A stretch of 64,000 nucleotides of DNA from JANQRZ01 sp965214485 (GCA_965214485.1 CBDCBW010000015.1:444735-508734); one strand, 5' to 3'; shown: positions 28,234 through 37,691, counted from the first letter of the stretch. Numbers and translations: made by a program. The notes: generated by a model not told the origin, from the sequence alone.

Positions 28234-28782
28234 ATGGACCTCGCCCCCGGCGTCCTCCTCGTGGCCGAGCCGGCCCTGCTCGACCCCAACTTCCGGCGCT
28301 CGGTCATCCTGCTCTGCGACCACGGCGCCGCCGGCTCGTTCGGGCTCATCCTCAACCGCCCGACCGAGCTCCGCCTGCCCGACGTGCTCGACGAGCCGGT
28401 CGGGCTCGAGCACCCGCTCTGGTTCGGCGGGCCGGTGCAGACCGATACGCTGCACTACCTCCACGCCTACGCCGACGAGCTCGAGCACGCCGTGGCGGTC
28501 CTCGACGGCGTGGGCTGGGGCGGGCCGTTCGAGGAGATCGCCGCGCAGGTGCGGGCCGGCGCGCTCGACGGCAACGGGTTCCGGTTCTTCGTCGGGTACG
28601 CCGGCTGGGGCGAGGGCCAACTCGCCGACGAGGTGGGCGAGGGGAGCTGGGTCGTGCTCCCGGCCTCGGCAGCGCAGGTGCTCGGGGGTGACCCGTCGGT
28701 GCTCTGGCGCGAGACCATGCGCGCGCTCGGCGGCGAGTACGCCCTGCTCTCGAACTACCCCGACGACCCTCAGATGAACTAG
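28234..28782 (+). CDS. YqgE/AlgH family protein
   Basis: 182 residues with the family pattern: LAPGVLLVAEPALLDPNFRRSVILLCDH, GSFGLILNRP, LWFGGPVQTDTLHYLH and FRFFVGYAGWGEGQLADEV. The molecular function is unsettled; the family is linked to transcriptional control of alginate in Pseudomonas and is otherwise a conserved house gene. The stop TAG at 28780-28782 is formed by the TA target and first base of the adjoining MITE. The protein still ends at the normal family length. Confidence 0.93.
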   Translation: MDLAPGVLLVAEPALLDPNFRRSVILLCDHGAAGSFGLILNRPTELRLPDVLDEPVGLEHPLWFGGPVQTDTLHYLHAYADELEHAVAVLDGVGWGGPFEEIAAQVRAGALDGNGFRFFVGYAGWGEGQLADEVGEGSWVVLPASAAQVLGGDPSVLWRETMRALGGEYALLSNYPDDPQMN

Positions 28783-28943
28783 GCTCTGTCACGCAAGTCG
28801 GTCCGTCGGCGAGCGAGAGACCCTGGAGGGACCCGGCCAGGCGTCCGACGAGCCAGATGCCGTAGCATCGGGCGAGGAGGACAACGCCGCAGGGCCCTTC
28901 AGGGGCCTCGCCGAGCCAGGACCCGGATTAACGTGACAGAGTC
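28782..28943. mobile_element. 162-bp TA-flanked MITE, family 1 (full copy)
   Basis: Terminal inverted repeats GGCTCTGTCACG at the left and GACTCTGTCACG read inward at the right, flanked on both sides by TA (28780-28781 and 28944-28945). The interior has palindromic segments (GGGCCCTTCAGGGGCC). Related full copies lie at 49857 and, inverted, at 60688; a fragment is at 9636. TA duplication and the tip sequence resemble IS630/Tc1-mariner elements, and no protein is encoded. Confidence 0.9.
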
Positions 28944-29130
28944 TAGGGCCTCGGCAGGCGGTCTGCTGCCCTCTGAACCGGAGACGCCTCGTGCCGAGCG
29001 AGCGACGGAATCGAGGGAATGGGAGGAGTGGGAGGAGTGGAGGGAAGGGAGACGGCCCCTCTCCGTCCCTCGATGCCCTCCACGCCGTCCCGAACCGCAG
29101 AACACCCCCTGATACCAAGTCCGGCTGAAG

Positions 29131-29231
29131 GGTTGTCGTTTCGACGAGCACAGCGAGGAGGACTCTCCCCCGATGCGACCGTGCACGACCTCAGCGCAGG
29201 AGAGTCCTCCCGTTCGTTCGGAAGGACAACC
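29131..29231. repeat. Fold-back inverted repeat
   Basis: Perfect 12-bp arms GGAGGACTCTCC (29157-29168) and its complement (29199-29210) around a 30-bp loop. Outer, imperfect arms GGTTGTC..TTCG (29131 on) and their complement end at 29231. It lies between two MITEs in the 680-bp gene-free stretch 28783-29461 and is probably a further non-autonomous element. The rest of that stretch (28946-29130) shows nothing I can name. Confidence 0.65.
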
Positions 29232-29269
29232 TCCAACGAATCATTCAGATTTCGCATGATCCTGCACTA

Positions 29270-29430
29270 GGCTGTGTCTGGATATTCAGTCTGTCGCCGA
29301 GCACGAGCAGATGTCTTTGCTTCACAAGGCGCGCGAAGCAGCCGTAGCACCGCTACGGCGAGGCAGCACCACGCTGTGAGCGAAGGCAGATGCCGTGTGC
29401 AGGCCGGAAGTGGATTTTCCAAACACAGCC
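29270..29430. mobile_element. 161-bp TA-flanked MITE, family 2
   Basis: Tips GGCTGTGTCTGGA and, inverted, GGCTGTGTTTGGA, flanked by TA at 29268-29269 and 29431-29432. The core AGCCGTAGC..GCTACGGC is a hairpin shared in layout with the repeats near 44870 and 55400. It ends 31 bp from the stop of the AI-2E-family gene. Confidence 0.85.
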
Positions 29431-29461
29431 TAGGCGGGGCCGGGAAGGCGCGGCGGTCGCG

Positions 29462-30613
29462 CTACCCCGTTCGGTTTTCCTCCCCGCGGTCTCCCGGCGG
29501 CGCAGCCTGCGCCACCTTTTCCTCCACGAACACCTTCGCCTCCGGTGCCTCGCCGTCGTCCACCTGGGCCCATTCGAGCTCGGTCGTGATGGTGTCGAAG
29601 ACCGCCTTGAGCACGCCGACGACGACCGGGCCGATCACGATGCCCGGCACGCCGAACGTGTAGACCCCGGCGACGAGCGCGATGAACATCCAGTAGAAGT
29701 CGAGCACCTTCGACTCGGCGGCGGCGAGCTTCGGGCGGACGATGAAGGAGAGCAGCACCGTGCTGATCCCGAGGCCGAGCCCGGCCATCGCGAGCGCCTC
29801 CCAGGGCGAGTCCTGAAAGATCAGCAGGTACCCCGCCGCCGGGATCACGACGGTCCACGAGCCGACGACCGGGAAGAACCCGATGAGGAACGTCAGCAGC
29901 GCGAGCGCCACGGCGAGGGGGACGCCGAAGACGAGGCACAGCACGAGCACGAGGACGCTCTTGAGCGTCTGCGTGACCAGCGTGCTGTAGACCGCGCCGT
30001 AGAGCACGCCCTGCACGTGCTGCTCCAGCCGCTCGGCGAAGGCCCCGTAGCGCGGCGGCACCTTGCCCCGGAGATAGGCCACGATCACGTCGGACCGGAT
30101 GAAGACGTAGAACGCCGTGAACAGGAACACCGAGGTGTCCACGGCGAACTCGGAGAGCGCGGCCTGCGCGCCGGCGGGCACCTCCAGCGCGAGGGCCGCC
30201 CCCTCGGCGAGCGCGCGCTCGATCGCTGCCTCCTTCTGCACCTCGCCGACGAGCGGAAGCAGCGAGAGCGCGTCGTTGATCTGCACGGCCACCGCCGCCG
30301 CGTTCGCCGCGAGGTACTCCGCCGCCGACCGGACCTCGAGGTACCCGTAGACGAGGAGCGCGAGCGCAGGGACGATTAGCAGCACCAGCGTCAGCACCGC
30401 CGCCGGGGCCTCGCGCCCGGTCCGCGCGGCGATCCACCGCTGCACGGGCAGGAGGTAGGCCCCGATGATCGCCCCGAGGACGGCGGCCACGAGGAGCTCG
30501 TGGACCATCGAGACGAACAGCGCGAGCACCGCCAGGAAGAGCGCCAGCGTCAGCAGGGTCCGGCGGAGGGCCGGGACCGGCACGTCGGCGAGGTGCAGCG
30601 AGGGTCTGTTCAT
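29462..30613 (-). CDS. AI-2E transporter family (PerM/YdiK-like) membrane protein
   Basis: 383 residues from ATG 30613 (MNRPSLHLADVPVPALRRTL). It is an eight-helix permease with the family pattern: N-terminal helices to about 60, a helical extramembrane region (LLPLVGEVQKEAAIERALAE), then LTFLIGFFPVVGSWTVVIPA and YWMFIALVAGVYTFGVPGIV near the C-terminus. It ends in an acidic soluble tail. Members export varied small molecules or act as antiporters, so AI-2 transport should not be assumed. A longer in-frame start reads through a 15-bp tandem repeat and is rejected. Confidence 0.87.
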   Translation of the reverse strand: MNRPSLHLADVPVPALRRTLLTLALFLAVLALFVSMVHELLVAAVLGAIIGAYLLPVQRWIAARTGREAPAAVLTLVLLIVPALALLVYGYLEVRSAAEYLAANAAAVAVQINDALSLLPLVGEVQKEAAIERALAEGAALALEVPAGAQAALSEFAVDTSVFLFTAFYVFIRSDVIVAYLRGKVPPRYGAFAERLEQHVQGVLYGAVYSTLVTQTLKSVLVLVLCLVFGVPLAVALALLTFLIGFFPVVGSWTVVIPAAGYLLIFQDSPWEALAMAGLGLGISTVLLSFIVRPKLAAAESKVLDFYWMFIALVAGVYTFGVPGIVIGPVVVGVLKAVFDTITTELEWAQVDDGEAPEAKVFVEEKVAQAAPPGDRGEENRTG

Positions 30614-30688
30614 GTCGTACCGTGGGAGGTCGTGCCGTGGGGGGTCGTACCGTGGGAGGTCGTACCGTGGGAGGTCGTGCCGTGGGAG
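30614..30688. repeat. 15-bp tandem repeat, 5 copies, abutting the start codon of the AI-2E-family gene
   Basis: Five units GTCGTACCGTGGGAG (two with G variants) from 30614 to 30688, the first touching the ATG (30611-30613). They fill the place of the ribosome binding site, so copy number could affect translation. The remaining 290 bp up to the divergent uracil-DNA glycosylase gene must hold both promoters; none is clear. Confidence 0.9.
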
Positions 30689-30978
30689 AGCGAGACGTAC
30701 AACCGGACAGCGAGGAACGGCTAAAGAAAAACGGTGGAGAGAAACGGGGGTCTCCCAAGGTAGCCCCCGCGGACCCGGGTGCCGCCCCGGGCGTCGGACC
30801 CGGGCGAGGCGTGCGGTCGGCGGCGTCCGCCGGCTCGGACCAAATTCACCGTCGTTCACCTTGCCTGTCCCGCCCGGCCCCGTTAGATTGACGGCCTCGC
30901 CCACGCGCCGGACGGAGCCCCGGCTCCGCCCCCGTTTCTTCGGCGCAACGCATCCTACGACAACCGGTTAACGCCACG

Positions 30979-31758
30979 GTGCTGGACCTCCTCCGCGACG
31001 CCCGATCCGTGCTCGACCTCCAGCGCGCCCTCGGCGGCGACTGGCTCCCGGATGCGCTCCCCGCCGCCGCCGACGCTCCTCCCGATCCCATGTCGCCCGA
31101 CCTCTTTGGAGCCCTCCCCGACCCCTCGCAGGACCCCAACCTTTCGCCCCACGACCGCATCGAAGCCCTCATTCCCGAGGACTCGCCGCTGCACGGCCTG
31201 GACTCGCTCGGCGAGATTTTCGACTGGCTCAAAGACACCGTCCTCACGCCCATTGACGAGAACCGGATCAACCCCGTGCTCGGCGTCGGGCCGGAGGACG
31301 CGGACCTGATGGTGATCGGCGAAGCGCCGGGCGCGGACGAAGACAAGACCGGCGAGCCGTTCGTCGGGCGCGCAGGGCAGCTCCTCAACAAGATTCTCGA
31401 AGCCGTAACCTTCCAGCGCGACGAGGTCTACATCACCAACATCCTCAAGAGCCGGCCGCCGGGCAACCGCGACCCGCAGCCCGACGAGGTCGCCGCGCAC
31501 CTCCCGATCCTCTACAAGCAGATCGCGCTCGTGCGCCCCCGCGTGGTCCTCGCCGTCGGCAAGTCCGCCGGCAACGGCCTGCTCGGGCGGACCTCGTCGC
31601 TGGCCTCGCTTCGGGGCAGCTTCAACGACTTTTACGGGCTGCCGCTGATGGTGACCTACCACCCGGCGGCGCTGCTGCGGAACCCCCAGTGGAAGCGCCC
31701 GACGTGGGAGGACATGAAGCTCCTGCGCACGCGCTACGACCAGCTCGTCCAGGCCTAA
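30979..31758 (+). CDS. Family-4-type uracil-DNA glycosylase lacking all cysteines
   Basis: 259 residues from GTG 30979; the N-terminal LRDARSVLDLQRALGGDWLP is family-like, supporting this start over ATG 31090. Motif 1 VIGEAPGADEDKTGEPFVGR and the uracil-binding TYHPAALLRNP are intact. Known family-4 enzymes bind a [4Fe-4S] cluster through four Cys. Here the positions of the two C-terminal ligands read ILKSRPPGNR and DEVAAHLPIL, and the N-terminal pair is missing too. The whole protein has no Cys. It may be a cluster-free glycosylase or an inactive homologue. It stands alone upstream of dnaB. Confidence 0.85.
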   Translation: MLDLLRDARSVLDLQRALGGDWLPDALPAAADAPPDPMSPDLFGALPDPSQDPNLSPHDRIEALIPEDSPLHGLDSLGEIFDWLKDTVLTPIDENRINPVLGVGPEDADLMVIGEAPGADEDKTGEPFVGRAGQLLNKILEAVTFQRDEVYITNILKSRPPGNRDPQPDEVAAHLPILYKQIALVRPRVVLAVGKSAGNGLLGRTSSLASLRGSFNDFYGLPLMVTYHPAALLRNPQWKRPTWEDMKLLRTRYDQLVQA

Positions 31759-31867
31759 CACAACCGTGTGGGGGAGGAGGCGGGGTGGGGGAGGAAATTC
31801 AGCCGTAGCGTCGAAGCCCTTCCCACACCCCCACCCTCCCGCACGCTCCTACTCGCCCCCGACGCCC

Positions 31868-33469
<1,602 letters not shown>

Positions 33470-33562
33470 TCCCGGGTCGCTGAGGGTGTGCGCTACCGTT
33501 TGTTTGTCTGTAGTCATACCCGATCGCTGAGTTGGTGCGCCCTCCTCCACGTCAAGTCATCC

Positions 33563-33631
33563 CCGCGCAGGCGGGGAACCCTGCGAGGGTTGAGCCACGC
33601 GCCCTCGCCGTATGGATTCCCGCCTGCGCGG
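33563..33631. repeat. Inverted repeat with 15/16-bp arms
   Basis: Arm CCGCGCAGGCGGGGAA (33563-33578) and complementary TTCCCGCCTGCGCGG (33617-33631) with a one-base difference. The C/G-rich GCGCAGGCGGG signature is a common dispersed repeat type. It lies in the 430-bp gap between dnaB and the island integrase. Confidence 0.75.
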
Positions 33632-33691
33632 CAAGGACTATAGAAGGCGATGCACAAACTCAGCGACTTGGTAGGCGATCTTTAGCGAGAC

Positions 33692-33726
33692 GAAGCCCCG
33701 ACGCTCGTTGCGAGCGTCGGGGCTTC
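33692..33726 (-). terminator. Perfect 16-bp stem-loop beside the displaced tRNA-Cys end
   Basis: GAAGCCCCGACGCTCG and its exact complement around a three-base loop, directly downstream (minus strand) of the displaced tRNA 3' part. It is probably the ancestral tRNA-Cys terminator, although a U-run is lacking. Confidence 0.65.
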
Positions 33727-33733
33727 TCGTAGG

Positions 33734-33791
33734 AGGTGACGGACGGATTCGAACCGCCGTACGAGGCTTTGCAGGCCTCTGCCTAGCCACT
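33734..33791 (-). other. Displaced 3' part of tRNA-Cys (left attachment site)
   Basis: 58 bases corresponding to the D-loop through the 3' acceptor strand of tRNA-Cys(GCA). The 5' acceptor and D-stem are absent. 33 bp (33759-33791) are identical to 41467-41499 in the intact tRNA gene. The T-stem differs but still pairs (GGCGG/CCGTC), and the end reads CCT where the intact gene has CCA, so it is the original host end rather than a degraded copy. It marks one border of the integrated element. Confidence 0.9.
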
Positions 33792-33843
33792 AAGATTCGC
33801 CCAATCCAAGCCATACGAGCCGTTTTGAGAAGCACCCGGCGAC

Positions 33844-33867
33844 ATTGACAACAGTATTGACAACACT
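33844..33867. repeat. Two adjacent 12-mers, probable integrase arm-type sites (left)
   Basis: ATTGACAACAGT (33844-33855) directly followed by ATTGACAACACT (33856-33867), 53 bp inside the left border and 33 bp before the integrase start. The first 12-mer recurs exactly at 41245-41256 near the right border. Confidence 0.7.
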
Positions 33868-33899
33868 TGCTGCACGCGGAGGTCGCAACCCGATCTCCC

Positions 33900-35012
33900 A
33901 TGTCCAGCCTCTACAAGCGCGCCAACGATTACTGGTATGTCGCCTTCTACGACGCCGCGAAACGCCCGCAACGTAAACACGTCACTACGGGCACGAAGGT
34001 AAAGCGCGACGCCGCCAAAGTCCAGAAGCGATTCGACCGCGCCGTGCTACTCGGCGACTTCGACCCGTGGACCGATGACCCCGGCACCTTCGAACCGAAG
34101 CAGTCCCGCCAAGACGACGCGCCCGACCTCGCTTTTCTGGGGTCCTCTGTGGCGGCGTTCCTCGCGTCCCGATCCAACCTCAGCCCCTACACCCAAGAGC
34201 GATACCGGAGCGTCCTAGAGCGCCTGAGAGACAGCTTAGGCGCGGCGCGAGAAGTGGCGAGCATCAAGACTGCTGACCTGTTGCACTTCCTCGACGGGAC
34301 CGATACGAAGCCCGTGACGCAGCACTCCTACCGGCGGGCGATGCGAACCTACTTCCGGTGGCTTCAAGAGCGCGACGCCGTAGCGAGCGACCCCACCGCC
34401 GCCCTTCGGCTAGAGCGCGCCCCAGACAAGCACCCGCGCTTCCTCGAACCGGCTGACGTTGACGCGATTTGTCGAGCGATTGCCGAGAACGAACAGCGCC
34501 CAAAGGTCACGCCGGGTACGTCAAGCTGGCTGCTCCCCATCGTCCGAGCGAACGTCTACTTGGGGTTGCGAGCGGGCGAAGTTGTCAACCTCCGATGGGA
34601 AGACGTGGACCTCGAACGACGGACTCTCACGGTGAAGAACCGAGAGGACTTCACGACGAAGGCAGGGAAAGAACGGACTATCCCGATTGCCGCGCCCGCA
34701 CTCGACATGCTGCGAAGCATGGAGCGTCGCGCCGCATGGGTATTTCCAAACCACGGCGGTACTCAGCTTCACCGCCTCTACCTGTCGCGCCGGTTCAAGC
34801 ACTTTGCGAAGAGGGCGAAGCTACCGGACGCAATCAACTTCCACGCGACGCGCCACACGGCGGCGAGTTGGCTTGCCCAACAGGGAGCGAGCGTTGAAGC
34901 AATCCGCCGGTTCATGGGGCACTCTTCAATCCAAGTGACACAAAAGTATATGCACCTCTCCCCCGACGGCTTTGCAGATCAGATTGAGCGCGCGTTCGCC
35001 GCCGTCGCCTGA
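33900..35012 (+). CDS. Tyrosine integrase of the tRNA-Cys element
   Basis: 370 residues from ATG 33900 (MSSLYKRANDYWYVAFYD). An AP2-like arm-binding N-terminus occupies about 1-50, a core-binding domain (SAM-like) about 80-165, and the catalytic domain 180-370. The full active set is visible: Arg224 (LGLRAGEVVNLRW), Lys257 (TKAGKERTIPI), His315 and Arg318 (FHATRHTAASW), His341 (MGHSSIQVT) and Tyr350 (QKYMHLS). It points into the element from the left border, the usual place for a tRNA-directed integrase, and is followed by a terminator. It is much closer to phage/ICE integrases than to Xer. Confidence 0.95.
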   Translation: MSSLYKRANDYWYVAFYDAAKRPQRKHVTTGTKVKRDAAKVQKRFDRAVLLGDFDPWTDDPGTFEPKQSRQDDAPDLAFLGSSVAAFLASRSNLSPYTQERYRSVLERLRDSLGAAREVASIKTADLLHFLDGTDTKPVTQHSYRRAMRTYFRWLQERDAVASDPTAALRLERAPDKHPRFLEPADVDAICRAIAENEQRPKVTPGTSSWLLPIVRANVYLGLRAGEVVNLRWEDVDLERRTLTVKNREDFTTKAGKERTIPIAAPALDMLRSMERRAAWVFPNHGGTQLHRLYLSRRFKHFAKRAKLPDAINFHATRHTAASWLAQQGASVEAIRRFMGHSSIQVTQKYMHLSPDGFADQIERAFAAVA

Positions 35013-35031
35013 GCCGTTTCGCTTCCTGCCC

Positions 35032-35068
35032 AGCGCCGTCGCTCGACTCCGGGCGGCGGCGCTTTGGG
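35032..35068 (+). terminator. Intrinsic terminator after the integrase gene
   Basis: Arms AGCGCCGTCGC (35032-35042) and GCGGCGGCGCT (35053-35063) with one G-T pair, followed by TTGGGTT. The T-run is short. Confidence 0.6.
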
Positions 35069-35261
35069 TTCGCTCAGAAAATGAAAGGGGGTAGGGGTGT
35101 CTTCGACACGCACCGTCTCTGACACCGGAGGCTAATTCTGAGAGGGTGTCAAGTCTTCAACGGAGCGAGTCAACACCGCGAAGGGAGTATACCAGTGGGG
35201 AGCAATCGAGGAGCGGCGGCGAGTTTAACTTTGCATCTCACTCCATCGCCCAACAGGTTGC

Positions 35262-35837
35262 ATGTTCTACGAAGACCCTGCCTTCTACATCTCGCTTGCG
35301 GCTCTTCTAGCTGCTGGAATCAGCCTTCTGCAATCCCGCCGGAGCAATCGGATTGCGGAGGGGGCGAATGAACTCTCCCGAGGGGCGAACACAATCGCTC
35401 AGAAGGCGCTCGGGATCGAAGAGGAGAGACGAGAGGAAGAACGCCGGAGGGCGGAGGAGAGGAAGAAGGAGGGGGAGCGAGCAGAAGAGGAGAGAAAGAG
35501 GCGGATGAGCAAAGAGCGCAGACAGTTCAATGCCCACTACAGTATGAGGCGTTTCTACATTCTGATTGCCTGTAACCAGAAGAGCCAGTTTATTGCTCAT
35601 CTAGAACAAGCGTATCTAAAGTTTTTTGAGGGGGGTAGCGCTTCGTTTTTCGAGCATTTTAATCGTCTAGAGGAGTTGGGATACGTCGAACAAGAGAGTC
35701 GCAAGAGCACCGGACCTTCCGCAAAGTGCAGTATCACAGAGCTTGGAAAAGAAGCTCTCAGATCGTGGGACACCTCACATAAGGGAGACGGCGACTCTCT
35801 CTTCTCAGCAGTGCGAAATCAGATGTTGTTGATGTAA
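35262..35837 (+). CDS. Membrane-anchored coiled-coil protein with C-terminal winged-helix-like domain
   Basis: 191 residues, notably lower GC than the chromosome. It has an N-terminal membrane helix (FYISLAALLAAGISLL, about 8-23) and then a long charged coiled coil (about 50-88, dominated by Glu/Arg/Lys). A C-terminal domain ends FNRLEELGYVEQES.. SITELGKEALRSW, the pattern of a winged helix with its recognition helix and wing. The architecture could place a DNA- or protein-binding wing at the membrane. I know no family. It lies alone between the integrase terminator and a convergent gene, a typical cargo position, so a defence, exclusion or segregation role is possible but unproven. Confidence 0.75.
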   Translation: MFYEDPAFYISLAALLAAGISLLQSRRSNRIAEGANELSRGANTIAQKALGIEEERREEERRRAEERKKEGERAEEERKRRMSKERRQFNAHYSMRRFYILIACNQKSQFIAHLEQAYLKFFEGGSASFFEHFNRLEELGYVEQESRKSTGPSAKCSITELGKEALRSWDTSHKGDGDSLFSAVRNQMLLM

Positions 35838-35862
35838 GCCTTTGCTGAGCCTGCCACGCGCT

Positions 35863-36177
35863 CTACCTCGCCCACACGGTCGTGCAGCCGACCATGCGCT
35901 CGTCTCGCTCGGGCGACAAGCGCACCTTGACGCGGAAGCCGTGGTAGATCGCCCATAAGCTGTCAGATTCGCCTACGCCCTCACAGAAGAGGTCTTGCGT
36001 GAGCAGCACGTCCTCCCCGAAGAGGCTCGTGCGGCTTATGCTCGTTGTTTCTGGTCGGTCAACGTCACCTGCAAGCGCTCTGTCCTCACTCCATGCAGAG
36101 TAGAAAACGGACGCTGTTATGAGGGTGACAAGGACGATACAGGCGATACCGATCTTGGCGGCTAGACTCAGCTTCAT
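35863..36177 (-). CDS. Small membrane-anchored protein of the island
   Basis: 104 residues from ATG 36177 (MKLSLAAKIGIACIVLVTLI). One hydrophobic helix (about 6-28) is followed by an extracytoplasmic domain with two Cys (LFCEGVG and MVGCTTVWAR) that could form a disulfide. It is convergent with the coiled-coil gene (25 bp apart). I recognise no family; exclusion or immunity proteins of mobile elements often look like this, but that is inference. Confidence 0.65.
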   Translation of the reverse strand: MKLSLAAKIGIACIVLVTLITASVFYSAWSEDRALAGDVDRPETTSISRTSLFGEDVLLTQDLFCEGVGESDSLWAIYHGFRVKVRLSPERDERMVGCTTVWAR

Positions 36178-36651
36178 GCGGGACTGCGTTCTCCGTTTTG
36201 AGGAAGGGTGAGGAAGCATCACGGGGAGGATAACCACCGCACACCTACATGCTCAACTGGTATACTTCGCCCGCCGAATCTAACCGACTCAGAGATAACT
36301 TCCCAACATACCCCTTTACCAGTATTAGATACGTCTGTAGTCAAGGAGCGGGGAGTAGCGACACCACCGGAGCAGCCGAGAGGCAGGGGCAGGGCGGCAT
36401 TCGACGGCGAGGCTTACCAGTGTGAGGGGCAGCCGTGCGGAGGCGGGGAGCGGGCGTACTGGCACGATCTACGCGACGAGTAGGGGCAGCGGCGAGAGGC
36501 TGAAGGGGTGTGCTTGCTCTAACACTAGAGGGGCAAAACTGACGGGGGCGGCAGTTGTAAAACGCTTGTTCAAACAGGCATTCTCGGCGCATCGAACCTC
36601 AATGCCCGACCGTGGGGCTGCAAACTTCCTGTCAACCTGTAAAGCACCCCA
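36178..36651. other. Gene-free stretch inside the island
   Basis: About 470 bp without a convincing gene. The part near 36238-36350 is AT-rich and may hold the promoter of the leftward small membrane protein. The part 36350-36500 is purine-rich. An imperfect palindrome GCTTGTTCAAACAGGC lies near 36562. No tRNA or known RNA fold is recognised. Confidence 0.4.
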
Positions 36652-36695
36652 ACGCAAAGAACCCCTCCCCGTTCGGTCTTCCGGCGTGGGGTTCT
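36652..36695 (-). terminator. Intrinsic terminator of the leftward island operon
   Basis: Arms AGAACCCC (36658-36665) and GGGGTTCT (36688-36695) with extra inner CCG/CGG pairing. On the minus strand the stem is followed by TTTGCGTT. It sits 56 bp after the stop of the HTH protein gene. Confidence 0.7.
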
Positions 36696-36750
36696 GAAGC
36701 CTCGTTCTGGCATGGCTAGAGCCAGACGCGGCGAGGTTGGGCGGGGTGGG

Positions 36751-37377
36751 CTAGGCAGCGCGGCGCGCGTGCTCATACATCCCGTTCAGGTACTCCACGA
36801 ACGCAGCCTGCCCTTCGACCGGCGAATCCTCTACGACGACCGCAGCGGCGCGGTAAGCGTGCGTGTGGAAGTAAGCGAGCGAGCCGTGACCCCGCCCGTC
36901 GGCAAGGGCTTGCACCGCCTCCGCCGTGAGGTAGGTACGGCTCTCTTCATTCACGTAGTCCCGAGGACGGAGACGAGGACCGCGCCCACCTTGTCGGGTC
37001 GCCTGCCTCCACCGGATGCCCGTCAACTCGTCAAGCTCATCGGTGAAGGGGAATACGTCATCGTCGCCGTAGCCCAGCGCGTCGAAGTCAACAGGGCACT
37101 CACCGCGCTTGCCGAACGGGGTCAGGAACCAGCGGCTCCATTCGGTTTCTGTGATCTCAGCTTCTCCGAACGGCGCGAACAACTCGCCGCGCGCTTGTCT
37201 CAGGTTCGGGTCTCCCTGCTTCGACTTCAGCAGCCGAACGGGGTATCCGCTGACGACCTCGACGCCGGGAAGCTGCCACCTGTTCTGTTCGACGTAGGCG
37301 CGGAGGATACCGCTGTTGACGCCCAACATCTGGGCGGCGTTGTGAGTGCTGATACGGTCGGTCTTCGTGGTCATCAT
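36751..37377 (-). CDS. Island protein with N-terminal helix-turn-helix
   Basis: 208 residues. The N-terminal 40 residues (RISTHNAAQMLGVNSGILRAYVEQNRW) read as a MerR/excisionase-like helix-turn-helix. The remaining 160 have no family that I recognise and include an acidic centre (FDALGYGDDDVFPFTDELDE) and a His-containing segment (HGSLAYFHTHAYRAAAVVVE). It is the last gene of a three-gene leftward operon, 29 bp after the coiled-coil gene. A repressor or replication-control role is plausible from position only. Confidence 0.7.
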   Translation of the reverse strand: MMTTKTDRISTHNAAQMLGVNSGILRAYVEQNRWQLPGVEVVSGYPVRLLKSKQGDPNLRQARGELFAPFGEAEITETEWSRWFLTPFGKRGECPVDFDALGYGDDDVFPFTDELDELTGIRWRQATRQGGRGPRLRPRDYVNEESRTYLTAEAVQALADGRGHGSLAYFHTHAYRAAAVVVEDSPVEGQAAFVEYLNGMYEHARRAA

Positions 37378-37406
37378 CTGGAATCTTCGGTTTGATGGTC
37401 GTCGGG

Positions 37407-37691
37407 TTACTTCCGCCTCGCCTTTGCGAGCAGGGCGTCGAGCGAGCGGAGGCGAGGCTTGGGCTTCGCCGGTGCCGGGTGCTTCGTCGGGATAGGCTGC
37501 TTCGCGTGAGTCTCTACGTTCCGGCGCTTCACGTCGGCGCGGACGATCTTGGCGAGGCGAAGGTCACTCACCTTCCGCTGAGCCTGCCGAACCTCTTTGT
37601 CCTTCGCCGCTAGTTCCGCTTCAAGCTCTGCGATGCGGTCTTCGGCTGTTGGCAGGTCCCGAGGGTGGATGTAGGCTTCGGGTGTGCTCAT
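37407..37691 (-). CDS. Small basic coiled-coil protein of the island
   Basis: 94 residues. A coiled coil at about 14-45 (AEDRIAELEAELAAKDKEVR) is followed by a strongly basic C-terminal half rich in Lys/Arg/Pro, suggesting nucleic-acid binding. It overlaps the upstream gene by one base (TAATG at 37689-37693), so it is translationally coupled. No family is recognised. Confidence 0.65.
   Translation of the reverse strand: MSTPEAYIHPRDLPTAEDRIAELEAELAAKDKEVRQAQRKVSDLRLAKIVRADVKRRNVETHAKQPIPTKHPAPAKPKPRLRSLDALLAKARRK

Noticed and set aside
29462..30613. Quorum-sensing (AI-2) transport function
   Set aside because: Family name only; members have other substrates and no lsr or luxS gene is in the window.
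30614..30688. Five regular repeats resembling a small CRISPR array
   Set aside because: Units are directly contiguous without spacers and no cas gene is near; it is a 15-bp tandem repeat. No CRISPR array was seen in the window.
36208..36697. Short open frames in the island gene-free stretch
   Set aside because: Overlapping frames on both strands with irregular composition and no recognisable domain; the terminator at 36652 lies within them.
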